From Temnopleurus reevesii (taxonomy: Eukaryota > Echinodermata > Echinoidea > Temnopleuroida > Temnopleuridae): 28,531 nt of DNA. The stretch spans positions 19,189-47,719 of the forward strand of contig BQKZ01002978.1 in the NCBI GenBank assembly GCA_036244855.1, written 5' to 3'. Positions 1 through 12,700 of this stretch are shown in pieces (the first letter of the stretch is position 1; each line of letters starts with the position of its first letter). The notes beneath the pieces are model-generated. The model did no database searches. It saw nothing but the letters and a program-made list of their open reading frames with translations, and was not told the DNA's origin. The translations under genes and the position numbers were made by a program.

Positions 1-300
1 GTGATGGTGGTGGTGGTTGTATTGATGGTTGTTTCTGTGGTTATGATAGTGTGATAATGGTGGCAATTGTAATGGTGGTAATGATATTAGTGGTAATCGT
101 AATGGTTATGATGATGATCTTGATGGTAGGTGGTGTTAGTAAAATGGTGATGTTGATGGTTGGAGCAGCGATGGCTTAAATTGGAAAAAGAGCAGGAGGA
201 GGAATGGGAAGAGGGGGCAGATAGGTAGCAAGAGGAGGAAGAAGAGTAGTAGTGGAGGAGGAGGGATTGAAGAGGGGAAGGAAAGTGATAGGGTTGATGA
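1..300. repeat. Degenerate triplet repeat and purine-rich tract
   Basis: Runs of GTGGTGGTGG and ATGATGATG-like triplets are followed by GGAGGAGGAA-type purine sequence on the plus strand. The pattern is simple-sequence and imperfect, consistent with an aged microsatellite that continues past the left edge. Confidence 0.7.
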
Positions 301-682
301 TGGTGGTAATCCTGATCATCAGAATGTTTGTGAATGATGCTAAAAAAATGATTATTCATGAGAACAATGAGAGTCATGAGTGATAATCATAGTAAACACA
401 TACATGTATACCCGATATGATATTGTTTAACATTATGTCTGTGGTAGTCATCTTCTGAATCAATCACAAGAACAAGTTGAGTTATCTATACTTTTGCATC
501 ATAAGGTCCCCCAAGATGTACAGAAAGACACAATGCATTCAAGGTTCCAATCATATCATACAGACTGGTACATTAATGCTTCTAATGTAGTGTAGATGCG
601 TAGCAGTAATAATTAAGTGAATAATTATATTGATTTAAATGTGAAGATATGTTACCAATCTTTTGTGTTTTGATGTTATCAG
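1..682. other. Intron, 5' part cut by window edge; low-complexity start
   Basis: Bases 1 to about 170 are degenerate GTG/GAT/GGT triplet repeat. Bases 180-300 are purine-rich (GGA/GAA). The rest is AT-rich intron. The minus-strand open frame at 87-377 translates to Ser/His runs and is a product of this low complexity, so no gene is called. Confidence 0.7.
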
Positions 683-797
683 ATTGAAGCTGTACTTCAA
701 TGAAGGTAACTGCATCCGAGTTCGTATCCCTGATCAAGATCTAGATGAGGTACCTGAGATTGTCAAACGATTTGAAGCGGTCTCAAATGGAACAAGG
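683..797 (+). CDS. SIPA1L: SIPA1L exon 1 of window: linker between RapGAP and PDZ
   Basis: The acceptor is ATCAG/ATTG and the donor is AAGG/GTAAGT, close to consensus. The first base completes a codon begun upstream, then 38 codons follow ([10 protein letters not shown]...EAVSNGTR), ending in phase 0. Read straight into exon 2 it leads into the PDZ domain, as in SIPA1L proteins between the RapGAP and PDZ domains. The preceding exon is outside the window. Confidence 0.88.
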
Positions 798-3700
798 GTA
801 AGTCCAATTGCTTTTCCTCTATTTGTTTTTTATTTGATTTAGTCTAGATATCTTTCTAAGGATCCCTACCCTAAGATTCCTACCTGTCTTTTGGGCTTTT
901 TGTTGCCTATTATTTTCTTACATTTCCTTCACTGCTTGTCAGTGCCTCTTCTCTTTCTCCCCTGCTCTCTCTCTCTCTCTCTCCTCCTCCTTTTCCCCTT
1001 TGACATGCTCAACCCCCCATTCCTTACACTACCCCCATTTACTTCCAACAATGCTTTATTTTGTGTTGAGATACAGAAGCAGGGTTCCCATTTTGGCTGC
1101 AAACCCGGGAAATGAGTTTCACTTTTTTCCAATCAGGGAAAAGTCAGGGAAATTTGTTCTCAAATAATGGACACCTTGATGACAACAATTATTAACATTG
1201 ACAATTCAGGATCTGTCAAAATGGATTGAAACTGGTGAATTGGTTTCATCCTGGAAGTTTGATATTTCATCAGTGAAAAATGATGGATTTTATTCTCAAA
1301 CAGTGGGAACACTGAAAAGTCAATCATTTTAAGTCATTCTTGCTATCACTTTCGATGTCAGTAATTATCATTTTGTCTTTATTCCATACAGACCAAAGAG
1401 ATCACCCTTCGTAGGAATGGTCTAGGCCAGCTCGGATTTCATGTGCACTACCAAGGCATTGTGGTGGAGGTGGATCCCTATGGGTTTGCATGGCAGGCTG
1501 GACTCAGGAAGGGAGCTAGGCTCGTTGAGGTTAGATAAATCAATCTCTATGGGGGTGTTGTTCAAAATCAACTGCAACTCTGCAACTTGTAACACGCATT
1601 TTTATTCGCTCATGGTATGCGCATTTAACAAGACGTGCATGAAACAGTGATTTTGATTTTGATCAACTGCAATTTGCGATCAATTGCAACTTGCAACACC
1701 CCCTAACTCCATTAGATAGCCCTTGATTCCCCAGATATGATTTTGAAAACATTTACCATTTAAAATCAATCCTGCGCCCTTCAACTCTCTATCTTTACCA
1801 GCTTTTTGTGTTTCCGACCAACAAAAAAATAGTCCCTAGAATTTATATGGTGGATTTATTTTGCTATAAAATGCAAAGGAGGAATATTTTACTTCGTGTG
1901 CTTTGTGTTACATTATATCCGTTCAACATTTGCAAAAATCTAGTCGTTTCTATTACTTTTGTATTAGGGAATGTGCGAGTGATAGGGAATGATAAGCTAA
2001 AGATACTGCACACCATACCCTTGGGTACTGCTTTTTGAAATATACTATACTAAAGAGAATTGACTCACTGTTCGTTAGACAAAGATATTCTCCCATCTAA
2101 CCAAGGAATTCTTGCCCCCATTTGTTTCCAATCATTTAAATAGTGATTGCCCGCTTTAAGTAACTCAGAATCGAAAGAAAATATATGAAGTAAAATCTGT
2201 ATCTACTCACAATTCAACCGTGTCACTAAGAGTGGATCAAGATCCAGCACTATATGTTTGTATCAATAGGTGTAGGTAGAAGCATACTAGATTTTATGTG
2301 TACTTGCAAAAACAGACTGCAGATAATTCATTTTTACCTGTTTGTTTTGTTAGATCTGTGAGATAGCAGTATGTACGCAGACCCATGAGGAAATGATAGA
2401 TCTGCTTCGGACGTCTCAGACCGTCAAGGTCGTCGTGGTACCACCGTGCGAAGATGGCAGTCCTAGGAGGTAGGAAACATATCATACTCAACAAAATGGA
2501 TAAAGAAAATTCACAAAGGAAACAACTCCTATTCAAGCCTTCACTATAGCCCAAGCAAAGGAAATTATTTTCTTTTTCCTACTTTCCTGCAAAGGAAAGA
2601 AGTAGAGGTGTTGCACTGGTTACTGAAGAAACAGAATCAATTTTCGTTTTCGTGTGAAGGCTATTGTGAATGCTTGGAGGGGAGTTGCTTACTTTATCCA
2701 ACTTCTTTGTCTGTTCTGCTCATGATGTATTCTGGCTCAATTACCTGCTTTTCAATTGGCATCTTTTGCGTTCAAATATTAGACATGTCAAAGGAATGGA
2801 TGTGGTAATTGCTGTTAGCTTGTTTGGCATTAAATAATATTGGGTTAGATGACCTTGGGATACTGATCAGCTTCTAGGCCAACAATTCATTTGATGAATG
2901 GAACACTGTTATTCCTTCCATTGCAAGCATTCTAATGGGCACGAGAATAGATTCAAGGCTCTTCAGTTTGTTAAATTATGAATTGCCCATAAGTAATTAA
3001 GCATTATTTGCTAGATAAAAGCATTATAAAATTGTTATGTAATATTGAACCTGTTCTTCAAATTATGATCCACACAAATAATCAGACATTTTAGGAATGT
3101 TTTTGCTCTGTTTGAGAACAATTCTCTTTCCTTACCCTTTACAGAGGAAGTACTCCAATAGAGTACATGGGAAACAGTGAAGCAGTGACGCAGCCTGGAG
3201 GGGCTAGACTAGGCTTCAACAGAGGCACCAGTAGTGGCAAAGGACCTCATAAGATCAACTCATCTCTAGCTCTCTCAAGTAGGGGTAAGAACTACCAGCC
3301 TGGGAGAGTGGGGTGGGGGAGGGGGGCTAGACTAGGCTTCAACAGAGGGACCAGTAGTGGCAAAGGACCTCATAAGATCAACTCATCTCTAGCTCTCTCA
3401 AGTAGGGGTAAGAACTACCAGCCTGGGAGAGTGGGGTGGGGGAGGGGGGCTAGACTAGGCTTCAACAGAGGGACCAGTAGTGGCAAAGGACCTCATAAGA
3501 TCAACTCATCTCTAGCTCTCTCAAGTAGGGGTAAGAACTACCAGCCTGGGAGAGTGGGGTGGGGGAGGGGGGCTAGACTAGGCTTCAACAGAGGGACCAG
3601 TAGTGGCAAAGGACCTCATAAGATCAACTCATCTCTAGCTCTCTCAAGTAGGGGTAAGAACTACCAGCCTGGGATGGGGAGGTGGCGGGGGTGGCTAGAC

Positions 3701-6700
3701 TAGGTTTTAACTGAGGCACTAGCAGTTGAAAAGGACCTCATAAGATCGCCTCTTCTGTAGCTCTTTCAAGTAGGGGTGTAATTCTTATAGCCTTTAAGAT
3801 TATTCAAGCCATGATTGTATGTGAATACTTCTTCTTATGATGCAGAATAAAAATATGAATGTTGGCAAACTTTATAAGGAATATCCCAGGTGAAATTGGT
3901 CACACATGTGGCATTGATAAATTTACCCAAGAACTGTTGTCTCAGAGTCTAATGACAATCGTTCATTTGCACAAAAGTCCAAGGAACTGAATAAGTAATT
4001 AAACATAAATGTTATTGGGAATTAATGCTTCTTTTTCTTTTCTAGTCTGTTCACAACTATAGCAATACTTATGTGAACTCTTATTTCAAAATGATTGAAG
4101 CATTTATTCCATATTAACTGATGGTATACATTATTCAGAACAAAGTGATAACTGAGTCATCAGATTGTTGAAATTAGCTGAAAGTTATCTCCCTTGTTTT
4201 TTTTTAATTTTTCATAATTGTCCTATTATTCTAGATCTGAGGCAGCAATCCAATCATTCGCGTTCCGTCTCCACCCCTGGACAAGCCCCGTCTACGCTGC
4301 GTTCAGCTCCCACCACACCGATGTACCCACCAGGGTCTAACGACGAGGGTCTACCGGCCAAGGGCAGCGTACGGTCAGCCATCTCAACCTTTGAGCGTCG
4401 CATCAAGGTTGATCCACCCTCCTCCAGCTCCAGCAGTAGCAGTAGAAGCAAGCAGCATCCTTACCGTGCTGCAGTAGATTACTGGAAGGAAGTGAATGCT
4501 AGAGGTCACCAGCAAGCTAACAGTGGGTCACAGGTCACAGGTCACAGTCGAGGGTTATCCCATGATGCAGGAGACCGATCCTTTATGAGAATGGTGCATG
4601 AGAGACGTAGCGCTAGAGAGCAGAGGAGGAAGCCTAATGACATGCAAGCTAGACTGAGGAGCTCTCAGGAGGAGCTAGATCGGATAGGGACTGCAGCTCA
4701 TTCTAGGCAGGCTTCACTAGAGGATAGTCTGGATGCATACAGGACTAGAGGTGGGTAGCAAAGATCTTTGTACGTACCATCAGGTTTGGTGGTTAGAAAA
4801 ATTAGTAAAAGAAGACTGAAACACATCATGCAGGACACCTTGTGATACCAACATATTGTTGTGAGGGCATCCTGCTAAAATATTGATCAATAAATAAGGA
4901 AATATTCCAAGGGCAAAATTCTGGACTAGTGATACACCAGTTTGGCTTATTATCCCATGTTCTACATCTTCACACTTAACTATGATATAAATGTTAGACT
5001 AGTGTGTTTAGTCTCCTAGGGGGTATTGCTCCAAAGTTGCAATTGATTACAAATCAACTGCAAATCAGTTGCAAATTGAAACAATGATTTTGATTGGCGC
5101 GGTCCGATCAAAAGAAACTTGCGATCAATTGCAGCCTTCGAACTACATTTGCTAGTTGTAGAAAGTTTTGAACCACCAGTTTAATCATAATTCAACCCAA
5201 TGCCATTATACGTGTGACAAAATTTCACCATGAATTTAATCATTGAGATTACTTGAGATATGTAGGTATAATTTACTAAGGTCTAGTTTTCAGCAGGTTT
5301 ATTCAACCAAAGGTACACAATTGAAAGTTCTTTATGTGTGATTTTCACAAAACTGCTTGTAAATACTGTAATAGTAAACATTTATGCAAGGTATTAATGT
5401 AATATTTGCTCTACTATAATCAGCTTTGAACAGATGTATGTCTGCTCCAACGGGTGTCGTTCTCCATCGATCTAAGGGTGAGACGATAGCTTGCTTCAAT
5501 CACAAGGGCTACAGCACTCACAGCCTGCATGCAAATGACATAACTCTTTGCTTTACTTTCAAGTAACACTTCAGATTATCAACTTTATTTTCCTGCTCGT
5601 TTTAAAAAGACACAGTTTTAATGGGTTTTCTTTATTATTTTATGGGTTTGATATATTGAATGCATTGAATATTTTCTCTTGTGCTATGAGACAACTATTT
5701 TAAAGTGATGTTCTATGGTTTTCCTTTTTTTTTTATAAAGAATGAAGCTTTCACTGGGTTATACAGGGAGATCATTTTCAATATTTTCTGTCCTTTTGGA
5801 TTTTAGAAACAATTCTTTATTCTTTTAGTAAATTTAAACAATTTCTTTCAAATACAATGAGAGTGGATTTTACCTGCAATAAAATTTAAATAATAGAAAT
5901 TATGCAATATGCGTCACCCACACAGTGAACGAAAAGGGCAAAGAAAAAATGCAAAGTAATTGGCTTCTCATTCAAGCATTCACAGTGGCTCTAGTACACA
6001 CATTGGTACACTCACAAAAAATCTTCTTCTGCAAAGAGAGAGAAGAGGTGTTTTACCTGTTTGCTGAGTAATGGACAAGCTGTTTTCTACTATGTGCTTA
6101 AGGAGCTTAGAATGTTTGCCAATTTCTTTGTCCTTTGTGTTATCTGTGACTTCTATGCACTTAAATAAAGCACGACTGCCACCCTTCCATTCTGAGCAAA
6201 AAGTATGTTCACCCATGACAAAAGGCATTTGAAAGGTGAACACAAAAACATAGATGAAATGAAATAACTCACTTGAATTAAAAAAATAGTAGGAGATTTG
6301 AGTTGATTAACCCTCTCCACTAAGGAAATCAACCGGAAAGTAGTTGCTATACACAGGTGAACATTCTATAGAAGCTTGATAGTTCTAGAAGTGCATATAA
6401 ACAGTAGACGAACAATACAGAATTGTCTTGGATTCACAGCAGGATCATATCACTCTTGATTTAGAATTGATCTTATGGTGTTTGGTATGGTTTATTTTGA
6501 TGTGTTTCGATTCTTTTTAGGCTGTTGAATCTTGCAAACTGAAACATTTACTTAAAGGTCTTACAAGGTCTATTGATTTGTCAATCCATACTGGATAAAT
6601 GTAATTAAAAATGTCAAGGGTCTGAATGTACACCAATTATTTATTCATTTGTTATAGTTGATTTTCTATCTTCTATTTTTCATTTTTCATTTTTATTTTT

Positions 6701-9700
6701 AACCTTTATTTTTATCATCATTATTATCATTATTATTATCAATATTATTTTTTTATTTTTTTATTTTTTTATTTTTTTATTTTTTTGGAGGGGGAGTAAT
6801 CTAACTCGAAAAATTGGAATAAAGAAAGATAGTTGTGAGACAATTGCGTATGTCAAAAAAAATGTCCACATATGGATAGAAAAGTAATGCATTATTTCCC
6901 CCTATTAATTATTGAAATACATGTGCTTAATGAGCCTAAATGTTCAATGTGTTCCTATATTACAGTATACAAAGATGCCCCACAGAAAGCAAGCTGGCAG
7001 AGACACCATGAAGCAAGTTCCTTCCCCCAGGATAGAGGCAGAGAACAAGACAAGCAACAGCCTCAGTTTGTAACTCCTAAGGCTAGATATCCACTTCATA
7101 ATGTAGCACAGGTCAGACATTCTCATTCTCATTCACCTGCTTGTTTGGTGTTTTCTATTGTGACTTTCTTCAAAATCAATTTTTTGTTTTTCATTCTTGT
7201 TAGATTTTATCCAAGAAAATAATAGGAATGCTTTATGTGAATGCATGTTATACTAAAGAGACAAATATTTTCAATAAGTGTAGTATTGCTTGTAATGTTC
7301 ATATATAAAAAATTTAATTCAAAGCGATGGAGATCTTTGCGGAAGATTAAGAAGAATTGCCAAACTTTGATGTTATTATTGATAAAATTCTGTATTTTGA
7401 ATCAGTAATTTGTAAGAATCCTGGATTTTCTTGTCAATCCTTAGGCGACCATAAAGCATACCAGCAGTGGGGATACCCTATCAACCAACGCTAGTGAAGA
7501 GAAGTGGTATGACACTGGGGATGATGCTAATGGTTACCATGACAACAGTATGCCAGTCTCTAAGGATGTAACGGAGGGCTTGTACCATCCTACAGCGCCC
7601 TCTACCCAGCAAGAAGTGAAGGAGGAGAATCGTAACTATGCAATGGCTGAGCGCTACAGTCCTACTGAGCAACTCTACCAGGTAACAGATACTTTATGAA
7701 ACTTTAGGGAATCCAATCCATTTATTAATGTGCATCCAGTGAATGAAGGAAAGTATGCTGTGGAATTTAAAAGTAAAATTAGACAAACCATTCATATTTA
7801 TTCGTTCATTATAGAAGTTTTACAAAGTCCCCATTATGAAGATCCTACTATTAGTTGACTTCTTTGCCAGTATCTTTAATTTAATTTTATCCATTCAATA
7901 TATTTTTATGTGACATTTTGTGTTCAAGATAAACGGAGTTGTCTACAACAAAATCTGGATTTTTCTGCGTATGCCGTGTGCTTTTCTCAAGCTACAATTA
8001 CTAGAAAATGATTTTTTTTCCTTCCCGTTATCATTGCAGTCAAGAAGTAGAGAGGGCATTGACATGGAGCAACCCCGACTGCAACGTCCCAACCACCTTG
8101 CCGGCATCGTGCCTCACCACCATGCCACACCTAGCAACATCAGTGACCACTCCACCCATTCCACACTTTCTGGTGGCTCAGGGACTGGTATGCCACCATC
8201 CCGGGAGTATGGCAGCATGAGAGCCAGGCAGTCACCTGCACGTAGCCCTATGCCAGGCAGATCTACACAGAGCCCTGAGACTGTGAGGAAGAGGGGTGGG
8301 ACAGATGATCATGGTAGTATGCATAGGAGGGGTGGGGCACCATCAGCATCATCAAGCAGCAGTATGAGTGAATCCAGTACCAGTCCAAAGATGGCCAGAA
8401 GGTTTGTAGCATTGCATGCGTTTAGATTGGATTCAAGCTGTAGTTCATTTGAGCTATGAAGGCCTGGATAAAGATAGTAGAAAATAACTATAGAAAGGAA
8501 GTGTTATGGGAATAAAGCATAATATTTGACAATTTTAAACAAGACTAGAAATTATGGTAACATGACAGTTGGGTTTGCAATGATTATATGATCATAAATT
8601 ATACCGTGATTTATAATTGGTTTAAGGGTTGTGATAGGGTACATGCTTCAGAATGATTTGAGGATTAAGGGTATGGTTAGGGTCAGATCTGATTCAAGCT
8701 TTGGCGTACCATGTACATTTTTTTTCTACTGGAGCAATCAATAGGAATGTGGAATATATAGTTTGTGATTTACTCAACATAATGGTACAATCTTTTGCGC
8801 TTCTGTAACATGTTCAAAATCTTTTGAATTATTTGTTGCTGGCTGAATGATTACAATATTAGAATAAATTGCAAATTAACTCCAAAATTTTTTCAAAATT
8901 AAAACAGACATTTTCATTCCAGCGTAATCTGTGCCTCTGACTAGATGCACCTAAGACACTGATTTTCATTAGTACATGTCGATCAACTGTAACTGTAACG
9001 TGCAATTGATCTGAACTTTATAGAAACACCCTGTTAGATCAGTACCTCTGTTAGCTTCCCTATCATCCTCATCCACTTCACTATCCTCTGTTCCACCATA
9101 CACAGGAGACCACTAGACAACCACAAATCATCAAGTGAGTCTCTCACCGCCCGATCTCGAGTCAATTCAGCGACCACACCCACTATGAGGGGTAGTGGTG
9201 GTGGGACCACTCCCCTCAAGACTCCGACCAATAACCGTGTCCAAGATGACCTTCGTAAGCTGCTTGCCCCGGAGGCTTACACTGCTGCACAAGAGAGAGA
9301 CAGGAAGGAAGTAGGCATTGAAGACAATGGGGTATAGCTGATGAATTCTTACTTGTAGACGCTTTCTAAAGGAATTACTGCAATACTATTTACTTTACTG
9401 AAAATTTCTATTAACATTTCATGTGCCTTTTGATGTAAAATACAGAAATACTTATCAAATTTCACGTGAGTCAGTTACAGTGCCAAGATATTGGTATTTG
9501 ATTATGTATGCTTTGATAAAATGTTGCACAATCAGTCATTTTAAACAATTAGATTTATTCTTCATACAATTATTTAAACTTGTTTATCATGAATTATCTC
9601 GAACTTAAGATTGTCAAATCCTAGTTTATTTACTGAGAAAAAAAAATAAACCAAGTTTTGTGAATAATTCTATAATTATCATATGTATGCAGAGAGGTCA

Positions 9701-12700
9701 ATTGGTCTGGAATATGCATGAGTTGTATTTTAATATGAATGCAAGGCTTTCATTAAAAGTGAATGACTGAGAGCATCTTATTGTTATCATGTTTGCTCAC
9801 ATTTTCATTCAGCTACTACATTATTCACATTTGAATTTTGGCCTCGTGTGCTTTCCGGAATTGTAGGCATCTCTGTGTATATGTGATGAGGTGTTGCAAG
9901 AAAATTTTAATCAGTCGCTCATGAATTTCCAATGAATTGCAATTTGAAAGGAGCATTTAATAATTATGTCTTCCCCTTGTAAGGAGGCTTTTACGCAACA
10001 TTGCTGTTCATTATCCAATCAACTGCAACTTGCAGGCAATCTTAATTTTCATGCAACTTACCATGGTTGTTTGTTAGATTTGTTCCTATGTTAAATTTAG
10101 CTAGCTATCGTGCAATGCGTATTGTGTGGAAAACAGACTTGGTATTAAATGTTGAAGAATGTTGTAGCCCTATTTTTAAGTTGTGAACTTGACATAAAGG
10201 GTTGACTTATTAAATTCAGGGCAATTCCATTGAATAATCGACCTCCTTTAATGTCTTATCCAGTTTGTTTCTCTCCCAGTTTCCTTGTTTCACTATGTAC
10301 AAACTGCTTAGGCTTTAATAATAGTTATAAAATAATAATTACATTTGCTTGATATAGTGCTTAATATTACTTTAACATTTAAATGACTAAGATTATATAC
10401 TGTACATGGTGAGAAGTTCTTTCAGGAAGGCCTGGCATGTGGAGGCTGGCCATATTCTCTGGAATTGCCCTGCATGAATATTGCAATATAAGCTTTCTGA
10501 ATATTACAATTGACTTGGTGTATACTCGATAATCAAAATAGCTAATGAATTGCTCATGAAGTATAGTATTTATGCTATTATAGGTCTGTATATTGGCTTT
10601 TAGTACATGTCTTGTGGAGAGAATACCACTATGTTCATTCTATCTAACCAAGAGAGTCAGTTTTCTAATATTTTGTGTTTTTCCTGTTTTGCCTTCCTCT
10701 TTATCCTCCACACACACCTATACACCTTCTAACCAAAACCCTAACACATATCCCCTCTTATAAACATCTTTAACATCTCCCTGGATTTGCTTACTAATCC
10801 TTAATTATTTATTCACGCTGCACCCTCAACACATATACTTCCACACCACCCTATATTGTATGTTAATACATGTACTCGTATATGTATGATTAATGTGGAT
10901 GTTTGACTGTACAAATGTTCGTTGTTATAAAACACTTCATTTTGTGTCATGCTTGTTCATGAAATTCACCATTTTGTGTCTTGTTACACTTATAAATTAT
11001 ACACTTGATCTGCATGCATGTACATGTATCTACTTGTATATATCCATGTAATCTCATTGTAATAAACTGAATTATTTACTTGTAAAACCAATATCTTGTT
11101 CTTTGCCTGATTGTGATAATGTGTAATGTCATTTCATTGGTTGTATATTTCACTCATTTTGTCCCCATAAAATCATGACTGCTCACCTCTGTGTATCAAT
11201 ATCTTAAATAAAATCATCCTTTTCTTTCTGTTATACATACGTGGCTATGACTCTAATATCATGACGATGCTTACATGCATGTATGTATATCTAACAAATA
11301 TTATATTCCCCATCCTGAACATTAAACAATCAAATGAAACAATCATCAACAATGAAATCAATCATATATGACACATTCTTGATATGATTCTTTGAAACTA
11401 ATCTCACAATCATCTTTGGAATATTCATTTTATTTATTTTTTACTCTGGCTTCAAACTACATGTATGCTAAAAATCCTTTCTAAAAACATGAAACCTAAA
11501 TTCATATCAATATTTTAAACAATTCAAATGGTAATACAATACAATTGCTACAGAGATTGAATGGGGACTCAAGACATACATCATCTATCACAATCAACGT
11601 ACCAGGCAATGCTCCAGTCATATCCAACGGTCACCATGACCACCATCCCTCTCCTTCCTCTGCCTCCTATAGCCCCATCCCATCCCCTACCTCTAACTCC
11701 CCTCCATCGGTTACCGTGGTAACCATTCCTGGCTCCCTCCAGCAGACAGGTTCCGAGGAGGAGCGCATCGTGGCTTCTACTTCTACTAACCGAACTCCGC
11801 ACTTCCAAATCTGCATCTCACGTGTGCCTAATCCCGGGGTAAATATCTTTCCTCTCAAATAAGTTGTCATGGTTATGGGCAAGCTATTATACTAGTATCC
11901 TATGTTTTAGTGAGCATGTATGATGTATCGGGGAGCAAATGGTGTGCGTTAGCAAATATTTTAGAATTAGGAATAATTTAAGGTGTAATCCGCATTAATG
12001 TTTGTAAATAATATGAATATGTATATTGTTTGAGAGATATAGAAGTAATGTAGCTACTCTGCCTAGATGCTTCTTGGTCCTTCGACTTCAATAGCATCAA
12101 AAATAATAACAACATAGATTATGATTACATGCTTAGGTTAGTTGTTTGTATACATTGCCGTGCCAAGAATTTGGAATTGATGGTAAGAAACTTTACAAAT
12201 TTGTATGAAGACCCAAATACTAATAAGACCTAATGACGGCTCTGAATTTGGTACAAGATTTTCGCAAGCATTTGTTCTGCATTATTTGGCTTGTGAATCC
12301 AGGATAATTATTTTATGTATTTTCCTGCCTATTGATGGAGAATTATACAGAATATTGTGATTATTGTCCTACATATACATGTCATTGGTACATTTGTAAT
12401 CAAAATTTGTATTGATGTTGTGGATAACATCCTGTTTCACCTGTTTTGAATTAATACCAATTAACCTTATAACAAATTTGATCTGTTTTTATTGAATTTG
12501 TAATAAATTTTGTTTAAAAATAAGTGATTAGATCATATTTTCTATGTATTAATTTTTATGAATTTTCTGTCTCCTTACCTCCCTGTCTGGTTTTACTTTG
12601 CTCCCTGCTCTCATGGCTTGGTTTACTCCACATCCTTCATCTCTTCTTTCTTTCTTTCTTTTTCTCTTTTGGCCTATTCTTCTCTTTTGCTATAACAATC

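Noticed and set aside
87..377. Minus-strand 96-codon open frame
   Set aside because: It translates to Ser, His and Tyr runs from the degenerate triplet and purine-rich repeat; no splice context or domain.
3203..3775. CRISPR-like or satellite array
   Set aside because: Units are 123 bases, contiguous, without unique spacers, and clearly derived from exon 4 with its donor.
4254..4451. Minus-strand open frame opposite exon 5
   Set aside because: It is a shadow of the GC-rich coding exon; the plus strand has SIPA1L phase and splice support.
11581..11882. Two minus-strand open frames opposite exon 11
   Set aside because: Shadow frames of the plus-strand exon, without their own splice or homology support.
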